A stretch of DNA of 64,000 bases from Ignavibacteriales bacterium (lineage in GTDB: Bacteria; Bacteroidota; Ignavibacteria; Ignavibacteriales; Melioribacteraceae). The first letter of the stretch is position 1. Every line of letters begins with the position of its first letter. Of the stretch, positions 26,652-38,067 are shown piece after piece. A program made the translations under genes and the position numbers. The DNA lies in assembly GCA_020635285.1 (NCBI GenBank), contig JACKAB010000005.1, forward strand, positions 558,001-622,000. Reading direction: 5' to 3'. The notes under the pieces were generated by a model. It searched no databases. It saw only the letters and a list, made by a program, of their open reading frames with translations, and had not been told where the DNA came from.

Positions 26652-27503
26652 ATGCAAGTTAAAATATTTCAGATTATAATTATTTTATTATTTCTTACCT
26701 CATGTTATTCTAAAACTCCTTCAATAAAAATGATAGGTAAATTCCATGCTGACAAAGATTTATTTCTCGCACAATTTGATTCTAAAACTGATGTCGATGA
26801 TATTCATTCGATAGCCGGTGTTGCAACTATACTAAGAGATCCTCGTTTCGCGGGTGTAAAATATCATGCCGTTGCTGGTGCTTACGGAATACAAGAAGGT
26901 TTGTACGTTCCAGCAAACGAATTGTTTGAAGAAGCTTTTGGTAATAACTGGTCTGACGCAGATTCAAATTTTGAACTTGCGCTAAAAGAAGTTACTTCAA
27001 TAGTCATAAAAACTTTAAAAGAAGATGGTGATATTTGGATTGCAGAAGCGGGTCAATCAGATTTTACTTCGGCTTTAATCAGAAACCTAAAAATATTAAT
27101 CCTTCTGTTCAGACAGAAGAAAGAATTCATGTTGTGCAGCACAGCGATTGGAATGAAAATAACGCATCTCAGGAGAATCTGAACTTTGTAAAATCCAATA
27201 GTGATTATATTAAAATACCTGATGGGAATGAAATTGGCAATGGATCCCCAGGATTTAAAAACTTATGAGCACGTTATTATAAAAGATAAAATTACCGATG
27301 CAAACCTTTTGCGTATTTGGGAAATTGCAACAGAAATTGCAAATAAATACAATGGCATAGACAATCGTTATAAAAATCCGGCAATTGCAGATGGCGGATT
27401 AGATTTCTCAGATGTGGCAGAAACTTGTTGGATTTTTGGTTTTGATCATATTTTAGATGCAGACCAATTTTTTAAAACTTTTTCATCATCATCCGAACAA
27501 TGA
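26652..27503 (+). CDS. Nucleoside-hydrolase-like secreted lipoprotein, frameshifted
   Basis: ATG 26652 follows GGAG. Signal 'IFQIIIILLFLTSCYSKTPS' has a lipobox. The mature N-terminus 'LAQFDSKTDVDDIHSIAGVATIL' carries the Asp cluster (D-x-K-x-D-V-D-D) typical of the metal site in nucleoside-hydrolase-like folds. Frames 26652-27085, 27085-~27250 and ~27250-27503 must be joined by two single-base shifts; the last includes 'ADGGLDFSDVAETCWIFGFD'. It heads the pectin locus, so it may act on a sugar linkage rather than on a nucleoside; this is inference. Confidence 0.6.
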
Positions 27504-27714
27504 GTATCAATCCAAATTTAATTGTGAATTAACTACAATTAATTTTGAGGTACTATAAAAATTTAGTAAGATGAAAACTCAACCTAAACTTATAAGATTT
27601 TTAGATGAGATTTTAATATCTGCATCTAATATCAGAAGGCTTAAATTATGAAAAAAAAAAAAAAATATTTCCCAATCACATTAAATAGTTCAAAACCTTT
27701 AAATCATCTTCTTG

Positions 27715-30431
27715 ATGAAAAAGATTATAGTAAAATTATTCTTCTCTTTTATAGTGGTCTTTTCTAGCGTAATGTTAAATCAAATTTTTGCCCAAGAAAT
27801 TAATCCGATCAAACTATCCTGGCTCGGAGATAATGCTCCAGTTTTATCAACAGGTGTTAGCTGGGGTGTACCTTTAACGGAAGGAAAGTATGATACTACT
27901 TATCACTATTCTTTAAAAAATGAAAACGGGAAATATTTTCCGGCACAATCATGGCCATTGGCTTATTGGCCCGATGGTTCTATTAAGTGGATTGGGTTAA
28001 GTGCAGCCGTAGATAGTAATGCTGGATCTGAGTTTGAGTTAGAAATTAGTAATCAAGGAAGTAAAGTTTATATCAAAAATAAAATTGATATATCTATTAA
28101 CAATGATTTTATAAATATAAATACTGGGCCTTTACAATGTAAAATTCCTCAGAGAGGAAAAGAGTTAATTAGTTCTATTAAACTAAACGAGAAAGAAATT
28201 TCGTCTAGTGCCAAATTGATAAGTATAGTACAAAATGGGCCCGCTAATGAATATGGGACACAACCTTTAAAAAGAATTATTCATTGGTAATATAGATGAT
28301 GTAATAGTTGAGCAAAACGGACCTGTGCGAGCTGTTATTAAAATTGAAGGCACACATGTTTCTGAAACAACATCTAGAACATTATTACCATTTATTGTTA
28401 GATTATATTTTTATTCGGGAATTGAATCAATTCGAATGGTTCATACTTTCATTTATGATGGTGATCAGAAAAAGGATTTTATTCGTGGATTAGGATTAGT
28501 TTTTGATGTCCCTCTTGATGAACAATTATACAATAGACATATTCGATTTTCCGGAGAGAATGGTGGATTGTGGGATGAACCAAGTCAGCCATTGAATGGC
28601 GCACTCATCTTTTTTCAAAAAGACAAAGACTTATATAAAGACCTATATGCAGAACAATTATTAGGCAAGCGTATTGCAGAACACGATACTTTTTCTAAAC
28701 GTGAACAATTTTTTATTGGATAATTGGGCAACGTGGAATGATTTTAAGTTAGAGCAGCTGAACGCTGATGGATTTAGAATAAAAAAAGAACCAATGCTAA
28801 TAGTACATGGATAGATGCCGGACATGGAAAGCGTTCAGAGGGTATGGCATTTGTTGGCGATGTTTCTGGGGGCTTGGCAATCTGTGTTAAAAATTTCTGG
28901 CAATCATTTCCTTCATCTTTAGAAATCAATAATGTAACTACAAATTCAGCTCAACTTAAAGCATGGCTATGGTCACCCGAGGCAGAAGGAATGGATATGA
29001 GACATTACGACACACTTGCATGGGGCCATACACTTGAAGCCAGTTATGAAGATGTTCAGCCTGGTTTTAGCACACCAATGGGAGTTGGACGAACAAGTGA
29101 AATAATGCTTTTTGCTTCTAATAATGTTCCTTCATATGAAACCTTGAATAAAATTGTGCAACAAGGAAATCATCCGGCTTTACTCACTGCTGCTCCGGAA
29201 TATATTCACAGTATTCCTGTCTTTGGTAAATGGAGTTTACCTGATAGAAGTACAAAAGGTAAAATATGGATTGAAGATCAGTTAGATAATGCTTTTAAAT
29301 ATTACCAAATTGAAGTTGAACAACGACACTGGTATGGCTTCTGGAATTTTGGGGATGTAATGCACGGATACGATCAGCAAAGAAATACTTGGAAATATGA
29401 TATGGGAGGATACGCCTGGGATAATACTGAGCTTATGCCTAACATGTGGCTATGGTATAGTTATTTGCGTTCGGGACGTGAAGACATTTTCCGTATGGCT
29501 GAAGCAATGACTCGGCATAATGGTGAAGTAGACGTATATCATTTGGGAAGATTTAAAGGACTAGGTTCACGTCATAACGTAATTCATTGGGGTGGTGGGG
29601 CAAAGGAAGTTCGTATTGCACAAGCTGCTTTGGGTCGTTTTTATTACTATCTAACCACCGATGAACGCACGGGTGATCTAATGAATGCTTCTGTTGAAGC
29701 TTCCAATGAGGCTATTGGAAATATTGATCCGCTGCGTTTGATATTGGAGAAAAGCAAATATCCGACTCATGCACGTGTTGGTCCAGATTGGTTTGCATTA
29801 GTTGGGAACTGGATGACTGAATGGGAAAGAACTGGAGATATAAAATATAAAGAGCGCATACTAACTGGTGTTAATAGTTTTTCTGAAATGCCATACGGCT
29901 TTTTCTCAGGAAAAATGGGGCTTTTGGTTATGATCCCAAAACCTATAAAATGTATCAGCTAAATGAAGATGATATTGGGTTTTCTCATTTGTCAGTATTG
30001 ATGGGTGGACCGGAAATTGCATTCGAATTAACCCATCTTCTTAAGGATGAGAAATGGGATATGCTATGGAATCAATTTTGCAAATTGTATGCTGCTCCAA
30101 AAGAAGTGGTAGAGAAAGAATTTGGGAAATCAATTGAGTTGGGGGACCCTGGTCCATGGTATGCTCGTCTACCAGCTTATTATTCTAAAGTAACAGGCAA
30201 CAAAGAATATGCAGAAAGAGCATGGAATAATTTTTTAATGCCGGAGAAAGACGCTATCATACTGATTTTAATTTACAAAAGTTTGATGGAATTGAAAGTC
30301 TTCAACCTATCTATGAAGTGAAAGGAGTATCTACCAATAACACTGCACAATGGTGCCTTAATGCAATTGAATTGCTTGAATTAATAGGTGATCAACTCCC
30401 GGAAGACAATGAAAGAATACAGGTTAAATAA
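27715..30431 (+). CDS. Exo-rhamnogalacturonan lyase-like protein (PL26 / PcRGLX-YetA type), multiply frameshifted
   Basis: ATG 27715, signal peptide 'LFFSFIVVFSSVMLNQIFAQ'. The joined protein is ~900 residues. The N-terminal part has 'TGVSWGVPLTEGKYD' and 'AQSWPLAYWPDGSIKWIGLS', the opening of the PcRGLX/YetA N-terminal beta domain. The central part has 'WYGFWNFGDVMHGYD', 'YDMGGYAWDNTELMPNMWLW', 'RMAEAMTRHNGEVDVYHLG' and 'GSRHNVIHWGGGAKE', conserved in PL26 lyases, which remove unsaturated disaccharides from rhamnogalacturonan I. Shifts occur near 28285, 28715, 28825, 29940 and 30260. With five breaks it is either a pseudogene or badly sequenced. Neighbours all concern the same polymer. Confidence 0.75.
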
Positions 30432-30467
30432 TAATATTTTATAATTTATAACGGATATTTAAATCAA

Positions 30468-31755
30468 ATGAAAATTAAAAACATATTAGTAGTGAGCTTT
30501 GCTGCTCTTTTAATTTTATTATTGAGTCATTGTCAGAAAGCTCCACAAAAACAGAGATTTTACTCTCAAATACTTCTTCCATTAATCTGACTGATAAAGC
30601 AATTTCTATTGAGAGAGCACAATTTTCAAATCTATTGGAAAGCACCCTATATCCCTTAGTACTTTCATCTAGTGGTGACACGATTCCTTCTCAACTAAAT
30701 GATTTAGATGGAAACAGTGAATGGGACGAACTATTTTTTGTAATTGATTTACCGGCAAACGGAAATGCAAAATATTCTTTGCAATGGGTAAAAGATCAGC
30801 CGCTATATAAGATACGAACAAGTGCACGTTTCGGAAAACGAACTTCTGCAACCATTCCTGTTGAACCAGCAACCAGTGAAACATTATATGCAAAAGATCT
30901 GCCAAAGAGTATTGGATTTCAACGTTACCAAACCGATGGCCCATCGTGGGAAAATGACAAAGTTGGTTTTCGCCATTATCTAGACGGACGAAATGCTAAA
31001 GACTTGTTCGGTAAATTGACTTCCAAAATGTCACCCGAAAACGTAGGGATAAATGAGGACGGCGCTGTTGAGGATACCTATCATGTTATGTCAGATTGGG
31101 GTCGTGATATATTAGCTGTTGGAAACTCCATAGGTATTGGTGGTTATGCACTAATGGCCAATGATAAGTTAATGCGATTAGGAGTGACTGTTGATGATTC
31201 TATTAATAATATAGAAAAACTACTTTCAATATCATGTCTGAGGGTCCTCTCAAATCGGTTTTGAATTATCATTTTGAAAATTGGCAACCAGATGGCAGAA
31301 CTTACCAAGTTGATGAAACTACAAGTATTTGGCCAGGTATGTTCGCATATCAGAATCAGGTAACGTTTTCCGGATTACAGGGAGATGAAAATATGATGAT
31401 TGGGTTGGTAAATATTAATAATCAAAATCCGCTTGAAGAAATAGCTGTGAATGATCAGTGGCAGGTCTTACTAACTCATGACATGCAGACTTATGATCGT
31501 AAATGGTGGCTTGGTCTGGCATTAATTGTTCCTCGAGACCTATATCTTGGCTATATCGAAGCTCCAAAATCAGGACAACTGAGCAATACGTTCCTTGCAA
31601 AATTAAAAGTTGAAAATAGTAAACCTATAACCTACTATGCAGTTGCGGGCTGGGAAATGAGTGACGAAGGTTTCAAAGATGCTGATTATTTCAGAAACTA
31701 TGTAGCTGATCTAGTTAAACAACTTTCAGCAAAGGTTGAAATAATTGTCAAATAA
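30468..31755 (+). CDS. DUF4861-family lipoprotein, frameshifted
   Basis: ATG 30468; signal 'VSFAALLILLLSHCQKAP' with lipobox. Main frame about 30540-31240 and second frame about 31225-31755 join to ~425 residues. 'LDGNSEWDELFFVIDLPANG' near the start, 'FGKRTSATIPVEP', 'YHVMSDWGRDILAVGNSIGIGG', 'FENWQPDGRTYQVDETTSIW' and 'YDRKWWLGLALIVPRD' fit DUF4861, a large family found with pectin and ulvan enzymes in Bacteroidota. Enzymatic activity is not established here. Two single-base shifts. Confidence 0.7.
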
Positions 31756-31773
31756 AAAATAATAATAATAGAT

Positions 31774-32564
31774 ATGAAACTGATTCTAATCCAAATAAAT
31801 CTGTTTATTATACTATTTTTTTAGCATGTACTCAGAAATCTTCAATAGAAACTAAGTTTATAGCTGCCAATAATCTACCTTGGGTAATATCATTTGAAGA
31901 TGATTGTTCAGAGTCATGGCAAAACAATTGGGTAATGGATGGAGAACGTTCCTATATAACTCATAGTTCAGAGGAATGGATTATTTTGCTGGCAATGAAG
32001 CACATAATGATACTTGCCACACAGTTTTGTGGACAAAACAAAGTTTCTCAGGTGATGTTAAAATAGAGTACGACTATACCCGGATTGATACTTCAAATAT
32101 AGGTGTGAATATTATATATATCTTAGCAACTGGCAGCGGGAAAAGATGATTATGATCATGATATATTAAAATGGAACGAATTACGCCGTGTTCCGGCAAT
32201 GAGTCAATACTACAACCACATGAATACCTATCATATTAGCTATGCAGCGTATTCATTTGATAAAGATGAGCCGGAATACATAAGAGCAAGAAGATATATG
32301 CCAGAAACTGGACAAGGATTAGAAGGAACAGCTTTAACTCCCGAATATGAGAATGATGGATTTTTTGACACAGGAGTAAAACATCATATAACAATAATCA
32401 AACAAGGTGATAATTTATACATGAAAGTTTCAAATACTGCTCAGACAAAATATTATTGGTTTGACACAGGTAATTTTCCTCCCCTAAAATCAGGCCGTAT
32501 TGGACTTCGTCAAATGTGGACTCGTGCTGCACGATATGCAAATTTTATAATTTATGAGCTTTAA
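31774..32564 (+). CDS. DUF1961 (YesU-like) lipoprotein, multiply frameshifted
   Basis: ATG 31774. After shifts in the signal ('ILACTQKSS' gives the lipobox), the body reads 'LPWVISFEDDCSESWQNNW', 'AGNEAHNDTCHTVLWTKQSF' and, from 32130, 'LKWNELRRVPAMSQYYNHMN', 'TYHISYAAYS', 'GRIGLRQMWTRAARYANF'. This is the concanavalin-like fold of DUF1961, whose Bacillus member YesU sits in a rhamnogalacturonan cluster. Four or so single-base shifts. Likely periplasmic oligosaccharide-binding or cleaving protein; function inferred from context. Confidence 0.65.
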
Positions 32565-32679
32565 ATTAAAATCAATTTTAAAAGACAATCAAAAAAAATT
32601 ATAAGATTAAAAACAATTGAATTGATTTTTTTTTACAAGTATTTTAATAGACAATTAAAAACCTAAGCAAGGAAAACGT

Positions 32680-34731
32680 GTGAAAAAATTAATTCTTTAC
32701 GTATTTCTAATTCTTTTAATGCCTACTTTGGCTAATTGGGCTAATGAGTTTGACAATCCTCTTGAGAATCAGAATTTTGTTTATTCCGCAGAAATTCTTC
32801 AAGAATATATTAAGAAAGCAGCAGATACAAAACAGATGCGTGTTCAGAAAGCATTTCAGAAGGTAACCGTTAAAGAGTCAAAAGAATCGGTTGCTGCATA
32901 TTTTGCTGATTTGTGGCTTGGCCAAGATCTGGATCGAGTGAACGATGCCTTGCTGAATATTTTCACTACAACAAATAATGAAATCCGCCAAAAATTCGGA
33001 CTTAATGATTACTGGCATCTATCAATTAATCAGCATTTATATCATATGTATTATGCTTTTGGCTCCAAAGGGTATGTTTCTGCAGGGAGATTATATCCAA
33101 ATACAGAAAAAGCATTATTGGAAATTCTCTGGGAACGAATGGAGTATAAGGATGATATCCTTCTTGCAAGACAAAGCACCTGGTGGATGAGCGGTAGCGA
33201 AAACCATGATTTAGTGGCAAAGGTAAGCAGTCTTATTACGTCACAAATTTTCATGGACGAGCCCGACTATAAGGACCGTGTTTATCCCGATTTGGGTAAT
33301 GGGGGCGGGTATAAATTTTGGTTCCATCAGATGTATGGCGAGGATAAACAAGACGGGCTGAGACCAAGGGGAAATTATAAGGATGGAAAGAATTATACTG
33401 CATCCGACCATTATGAAGAGTGGGTGAAATATTTTGATGAATATTTTACCGAAAGAGCGAAGAAAGGTTTTTTTCTTGAAGTTGCTTCCCCAGGATATAT
33501 GGCTGTAACGGTTTCTTACATTAACGATGTATTTGATCTTTGTAATAATAATAATCTGGCAAAAAAAGCAGAATCTTTTTTGGATATAATTTGGGCAGAT
33601 TGGGCACAAGATCAACTAAATGGAGTGAGAGGCGGCGCAAAAACAAGAGTTAAGGATGGAAATCGCTGGGCTGATGCTATGTATAAGTTTGCCAATTTTT
33701 ACTTTGGTGGTGAGGGTAATGCTGGGACACATTTTTTCGCACAGTTACTAAGCAAATTTGAACTTAAACCAATTATATGGAGCATAGCTTTAGATCGCAA
33801 AGGTCTCGGAGAGTATGCGTATGTGTCACGTAAACCGGGTGAAGAAGAGAACATATGGCCAAGACCATTGGGTGCCGAACGAACTATGTTGTGCGATACG
33901 GAATCGCGTTTTGTGAGATATAGCTGGATTACTCCTGATTACATTCTAGGATGTCAGATGGATCACCCGGCTGCCATTCACAGTCATCTAAGTCCTCAGG
34001 CTCGTTGGCTGGGTATTACTTTTAAAGGAGAAAATGGCCCCAGAATTTTTCCAATAGATGCCGCGGTTGATACAAAAGGCTGGACTTACGAACATGCACT
34101 TTGTAGAGCTGTGCAGAATGAAAATGTAATGCTTGTGCAGCAAGCCCGTCGTTTTTCTCAAGTTAATCCTGACTGGTATCCTTCTAAGCAAATGATAGGG
34201 AATGATTTTGGAATTAATTTTGGAGACAACCTAGATAGCTTAGTTGAAAAGGAAGGATGGATATTTATAGAACATGGCGATGCATTTGCCGCTATAAGAG
34301 TAGTGAGTGGTAATGACAACATTCAAGGATTGTATAGTGAGTTAGAAAAAGATAATTATAGTTGGAGTGCAGATAAAAAGATGGTCATTTTCAAAGATAA
34401 ATATTCCGGCATGATATTCGAAACATCACGGAGGGTACATCATAAAACGCTTGAAGATTTCATGATGGATATCTTGGATAATACGCTGATCTTAAATAAA
34501 ACAGTAGTCGCTGGTTTTAATATTTTACGCTATCGCGGATGTGGAGATAATGCAAAGGAGATTTATTTTAATCTGGCAAACGAAGAAATATCAATGGTTG
34601 ATGGCGAAAGAATTGATTTCTCTCCAAAGATGTTATTTGATAGTCCTTTTATAAAATCCAAATATAATACTGGGGTAATTCAAATCAATAAAGATGATGA
34701 GGAATTGATTCTTGATTTTAATAAACCATAA
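32680..34731 (+). CDS. Secreted 683-residue protein of unassigned family (probable toroid plus beta-sandwich)
   Basis: Intact. GTG start after AAGGAAAA, signal 'LILYVFLILLMPTLANWA'. Residues ~30-370 are helix-rich with 'LNDYWHLSINQHLYHMYYAFG', 'WWMSGSENHDLVAKVSSLIT' and 'EVASPGYMAVTVSYINDVFD', the sort of repeat expected of an alpha/alpha toroid. Residues ~390-683 are strand-rich ('RYSWITPDYILGCQMDHP', 'GWIFIEHGDAFAAIRVVSG'). The layout recalls heparinase II/III-like and alginate-type lyases, and the E-N-H and Y motifs are candidate catalytic residues, but I cannot place it in a named family. Position in the cluster suggests a pectin-active enzyme. Confidence 0.6.
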   Translation: MKKLILYVFLILLMPTLANWANEFDNPLENQNFVYSAEILQEYIKKAADTKQMRVQKAFQKVTVKESKESVAAYFADLWLGQDLDRVNDALLNIFTTTNNEIRQKFGLNDYWHLSINQHLYHMYYAFGSKGYVSAGRLYPNTEKALLEILWERMEYKDDILLARQSTWWMSGSENHDLVAKVSSLITSQIFMDEPDYKDRVYPDLGNGGGYKFWFHQMYGEDKQDGLRPRGNYKDGKNYTASDHYEEWVKYFDEYFTERAKKGFFLEVASPGYMAVTVSYINDVFDLCNNNNLAKKAESFLDIIWADWAQDQLNGVRGGAKTRVKDGNRWADAMYKFANFYFGGEGNAGTHFFAQLLSKFELKPIIWSIALDRKGLGEYAYVSRKPGEEENIWPRPLGAERTMLCDTESRFVRYSWITPDYILGCQMDHPAAIHSHLSPQARWLGITFKGENGPRIFPIDAAVDTKGWTYEHALCRAVQNENVMLVQQARRFSQVNPDWYPSKQMIGNDFGINFGDNLDSLVEKEGWIFIEHGDAFAAIRVVSGNDNIQGLYSELEKDNYSWSADKKMVIFKDKYSGMIFETSRRVHHKTLEDFMMDILDNTLILNKTVVAGFNILRYRGCGDNAKEIYFNLANEEISMVDGERIDFSPKMLFDSPFIKSKYNTGVIQINKDDEELILDFNKP

Positions 34732-34808
34732 ATATTTGTTATAGTTATAGCTGTATCTTGATAGAATCAAACCTAAACTTAAGTGAGCTATTAGGCATTT
34801 TTATATCA

Positions 34809-36730
34809 TTATTCAATTTGAAATTTAAAACCTTTGCCTTTTTTGCTTATAATTATCTGTTTGGTTTGTGAATCATATACCCAATTATCTGCTCCAACAA
34901 TATTATTTGGCTTATCATCAGATTTTATTTCAAATGTATATGTATGTGATTTTTGTCCGGATACCTCAATTATGTTACCATTATCACTCATGTTAATCTC
35001 AACAGAGCTATAATAAAATCCATCCCCAAGAGGCTCATAATATTTTATAGATGAATTACTTTTTTATTAAGTATGCGAATGCTCATTGAATCTGAAACAG
35101 CAGTTGTATCACCTTCAGTAATAGCCTATATTGTTTGCTGTATTTACTGGAATGATAGAAATACCATCATACTTTTCTTTTATTTGTTGGATTTGGTCAT
35201 CAAGAGTCAACAATCCAGATGTTTGTTTACTTTTCGATTCATTACTAAAAGTAATTTGAGGTTGTTCAATATTAACACAATTATTTAATCTAATTGTATT
35301 ATCAGATTTTAATTTCAAGCTAACATTTTTCATACTCCAATTGCTTGCATGATTTATAATACCACCATTATCGGCGTCAATAGAAATATTTTCCCAACTA
35401 ATATTACTCATTGGTTTTTCTTCATAGGCATTAGCATAGATTGCCTGGTTTGCATTTTCAACAGTAATATTACTCAAGTTAATATCTTTAAATTCGGGGA
35501 TTCCTTTTTCCGGAGGAATAACTCTTTGTGTGAGCAATCTCCATCTATCACTAATTTCTTCTTCTGGGATATTATCCGGAATTGTTGGATAACTATACTC
35601 TGGGTACCAGTTTAATTCAAAATGAAATGGATTTGCTACATCTTTCATTTTAATATCATGAAACCATATATTTTGTATTACTCCGCCTCGAACTTTTGCT
35701 GACTTTATTCTAACACCAATATTGGTTCCTATTGCTTCAAGGCCATAAACCTCAATATTCTTCATTCCACCAGAAGTCTCGCTACCTAGAGTAATTAATC
35801 CATGTCCTGCTCTTGTAATACAATTTCTATAAACAATATTTTCGGATTGGCGATTAACGCGCAAACCATCTGCATCTCTTCCTGCTTTAATACAAAGATT
35901 ATCATCATTACAATCGATGTCACAATTTTCAACAAGTATATCCTTTGAAGAATCTGTATTTATTCCATCAGAGCTTGGTCCAAAACCATCTATATTATTT
36001 CTAACAGTTATGCCATCAACATGAACTTTATTGCTGTATGTCAAGGAGATTGTCCAAAAACCAGAGCGCTTTACAGTAAAGTTTTTTAACAAAACATTTT
36101 CTGATTTGTAAACAACAACAGCCCGCACTCTTTTACAATCATAATCTACTGCCCAGCGAACATCTTTTTCCTTATAATCAACCCACATACCGCCGCTGCG
36201 CGGAGGATCACCCCAAAACTTATCCCACCAAAATTTTCCATTTCCATCAATTATTCCTTTCCCGGTAATGCGAACGTTTTTTTCTTCATAAACATTAATT
36301 AATGCGGAAGGCCAATCCATCTCAAAGCCAGCAATTCGTGTCATGCGCTCAGGATATTGGCTATCGTCTTGAATAGCTTTTATAACAACACCTTCACCAA
36401 TATTAAGTTCAACATTTGATTTAACAAAAATAGAACCTGAAACATAAATACCTTTTTCAAAGATCACTTTACCGCCGCCAGCTTTAGACGCTGCATCAAT
36501 TGTTTTTTGTATCGCTTCTGTGGTAAGTGTTTTTCCATCCCCAATAGCGCCATAATCTGCGGCGTTAAATAATTTGTCAGGATATGAGTAAAATTATTGT
36601 CATAAAATATTTCTTCCAGGTCTAATACCAATTCACTTTTGTTCTCCTTGCTGCAAGAAATTAAAGTCATAATAAATATTATTGCAAAAAAATCTTACCT
36701 AATTTAAAAATCTTTAGTTGTTCAATCATA
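34809..36730 (-). CDS. GH28 polygalacturonase-like lipoprotein, frameshifted at both ends
   Basis: The uninterrupted core (36467-35115) has all GH28 motifs: 'SDGINTDSS' (NTD-type), 'CNDDNLCIKAG' (DD), 'RAGHGLITLGSE' (GHG) and 'GVRIKSA' (RIK), on a right-handed beta helix. Upstream, after shifts near 36680 and 36560, a signal with lipobox ('FIMTLISCSKENKS') starts at ATG 36730. Downstream, shifts near 35125 and 35065 lead through 'YEPLGDGFYYSSVEIN' to a small C-terminal beta domain ending at 34809. It should hydrolyse galacturonan or rhamnogalacturonan linkages. Transcribed divergently from the 38068 GH28, just after a GH105 gene on the same strand. Confidence 0.8.
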
Positions 36731-36783
36731 TTTTATTCCTTTATCTTCCTTTAAGAGTTAAAAACTAATTTACTTTCGAACTA

Positions 36784-37950
36784 TTAATCCATCTTATATA
36801 TTTCGGTGCCGGCTAACAAAAATGCACCAAGTGCATAGTCTTCAAAATCGGGTACCGAATTATATGTAACTGGCTGACCATCTTTTGGCTCTTTGCCCGT
36901 TGATTGCACATAGCCAATAAAACCATTAGGATGAATACACTCTTTGGCCATAGTATTCCATGCTCTGTAAATAGCCGGTATATATTTATCAGCTTTAAGT
37001 AAACCATTGTTCACGCCCCATGCCATTCCATATGTGAAAAAAGCAGTTCCCGAAAACTCTCTGCCTCCATAATTATTTGGATCATGCAAACTGACATTCC
37101 ACATGCCGTCGTCTCGTTGGACTTTATATAAAGCTTCACACATTTGTTTAAGTATAGATTCATACAATTCGCGATTTGGAGCATTATCGGGCATTGATTC
37201 AAGAGTACGAACGAGTGCACCAACTACCCATCCATTTCCCCTTGCCCAATAACAATCTTCGCCGTTTGGTTCTTTGTAAGGCGGTACAAAGTCTGCATCT
37301 CGCCACCATAGACCATCCTCTTCATTGAAAAGTCCACCGCCTATGCTATCTTTCATGTCAATAAATAAGGCGTGCATATGTTTATAATATTTGTCGTCAC
37401 CTGTTATTGCCCCCAATTTTGCAAATAGTGGCATTGCCATAAATGAAGCATCAACCCAGTTCCAATCAGCACCAAAGCCACGCGATTGAGTATCACCAAC
37501 TGCAATAAACGCATCGATTGATGATTTAACATCCTCAATGCGTTCTTTTTTTGTTGTGTCTAATTGATAAAGATCAATATAAGTTTGCCCAGCAAGATGA
37601 TCATTCCACATTTCCTTAACGCTAAGTTTCCAATTATGCTTTTCTCCCCAATCAAGAGCATAATCAAGAAGACGTGAATCATGATTTGTATTGTATAGCC
37701 CCATCAATCCAGTAGCATAAGTCCCAAATGTCCAGATGTTACTTTTCCATATTCTTCCAGAGGGAGGTTGTATCAGATCCTGACCTGGGTCGGGAAATTT
37801 ATTCATAAAGTAATCATTAGCAGTTGTCATTGAATTGAGGATTTCTACTTTGGTTGGTTTAGAAGAGTAACTGCAAGTCACGCACCCCAAAGCAAATAAA
37901 ATCAAGATGCTTATGTACTTTAGTCTAAAGAGTATCAGTATTATGTTCAT
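36784..37950 (-). CDS. GH105 unsaturated rhamnogalacturonyl hydrolase, copy 1
   Basis: Intact, 388 residues. N-terminal signal with lipobox ('ILILFALGCVTC'). The alpha6/alpha6 barrel shows 'WNWVDASFMAMPLFAKLGAITGD', containing the catalytic Asp of YteR/GH105, and 'CYWARGNGWVVGALVRTL', plus 'FFTYGMAWGVNNGLL' near the end. It removes the unsaturated galacturonyl unit left by lyases. First gene of a minus-strand pair with the GH28 at 34809-36730, 53 bp apart, so probably cotranscribed. Confidence 0.88.
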   Translation of the reverse strand: MNIILILFRLKYISILILFALGCVTCSYSSKPTKVEILNSMTTANDYFMNKFPDPGQDLIQPPSGRIWKSNIWTFGTYATGLMGLYNTNHDSRLLDYALDWGEKHNWKLSVKEMWNDHLAGQTYIDLYQLDTTKKERIEDVKSSIDAFIAVGDTQSRGFGADWNWVDASFMAMPLFAKLGAITGDDKYYKHMHALFIDMKDSIGGGLFNEEDGLWWRDADFVPPYKEPNGEDCYWARGNGWVVGALVRTLESMPDNAPNRELYESILKQMCEALYKVQRDDGMWNVSLHDPNNYGGREFSGTAFFTYGMAWGVNNGLLKADKYIPAIYRAWNTMAKECIHPNGFIGYVQSTGKEPKDGQPVTYNSVPDFEDYALGAFLLAGTEIYKMD

Positions 37951-38067
37951 AATAAAACCTTATAATAATTTAGAATTATTTATCTGTTGATTTGTTTTTT
38001 TTCGCCACAAATAAAATAAATTATTTATATAATATAACAAACCAATTAATTTCAGTATAACTTATTG

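Noticed and set aside
35073..35615. Plus-strand frames opposite the GH28 gene
   Set aside because: Antisense shadows of a strongly supported GH28 coding region.
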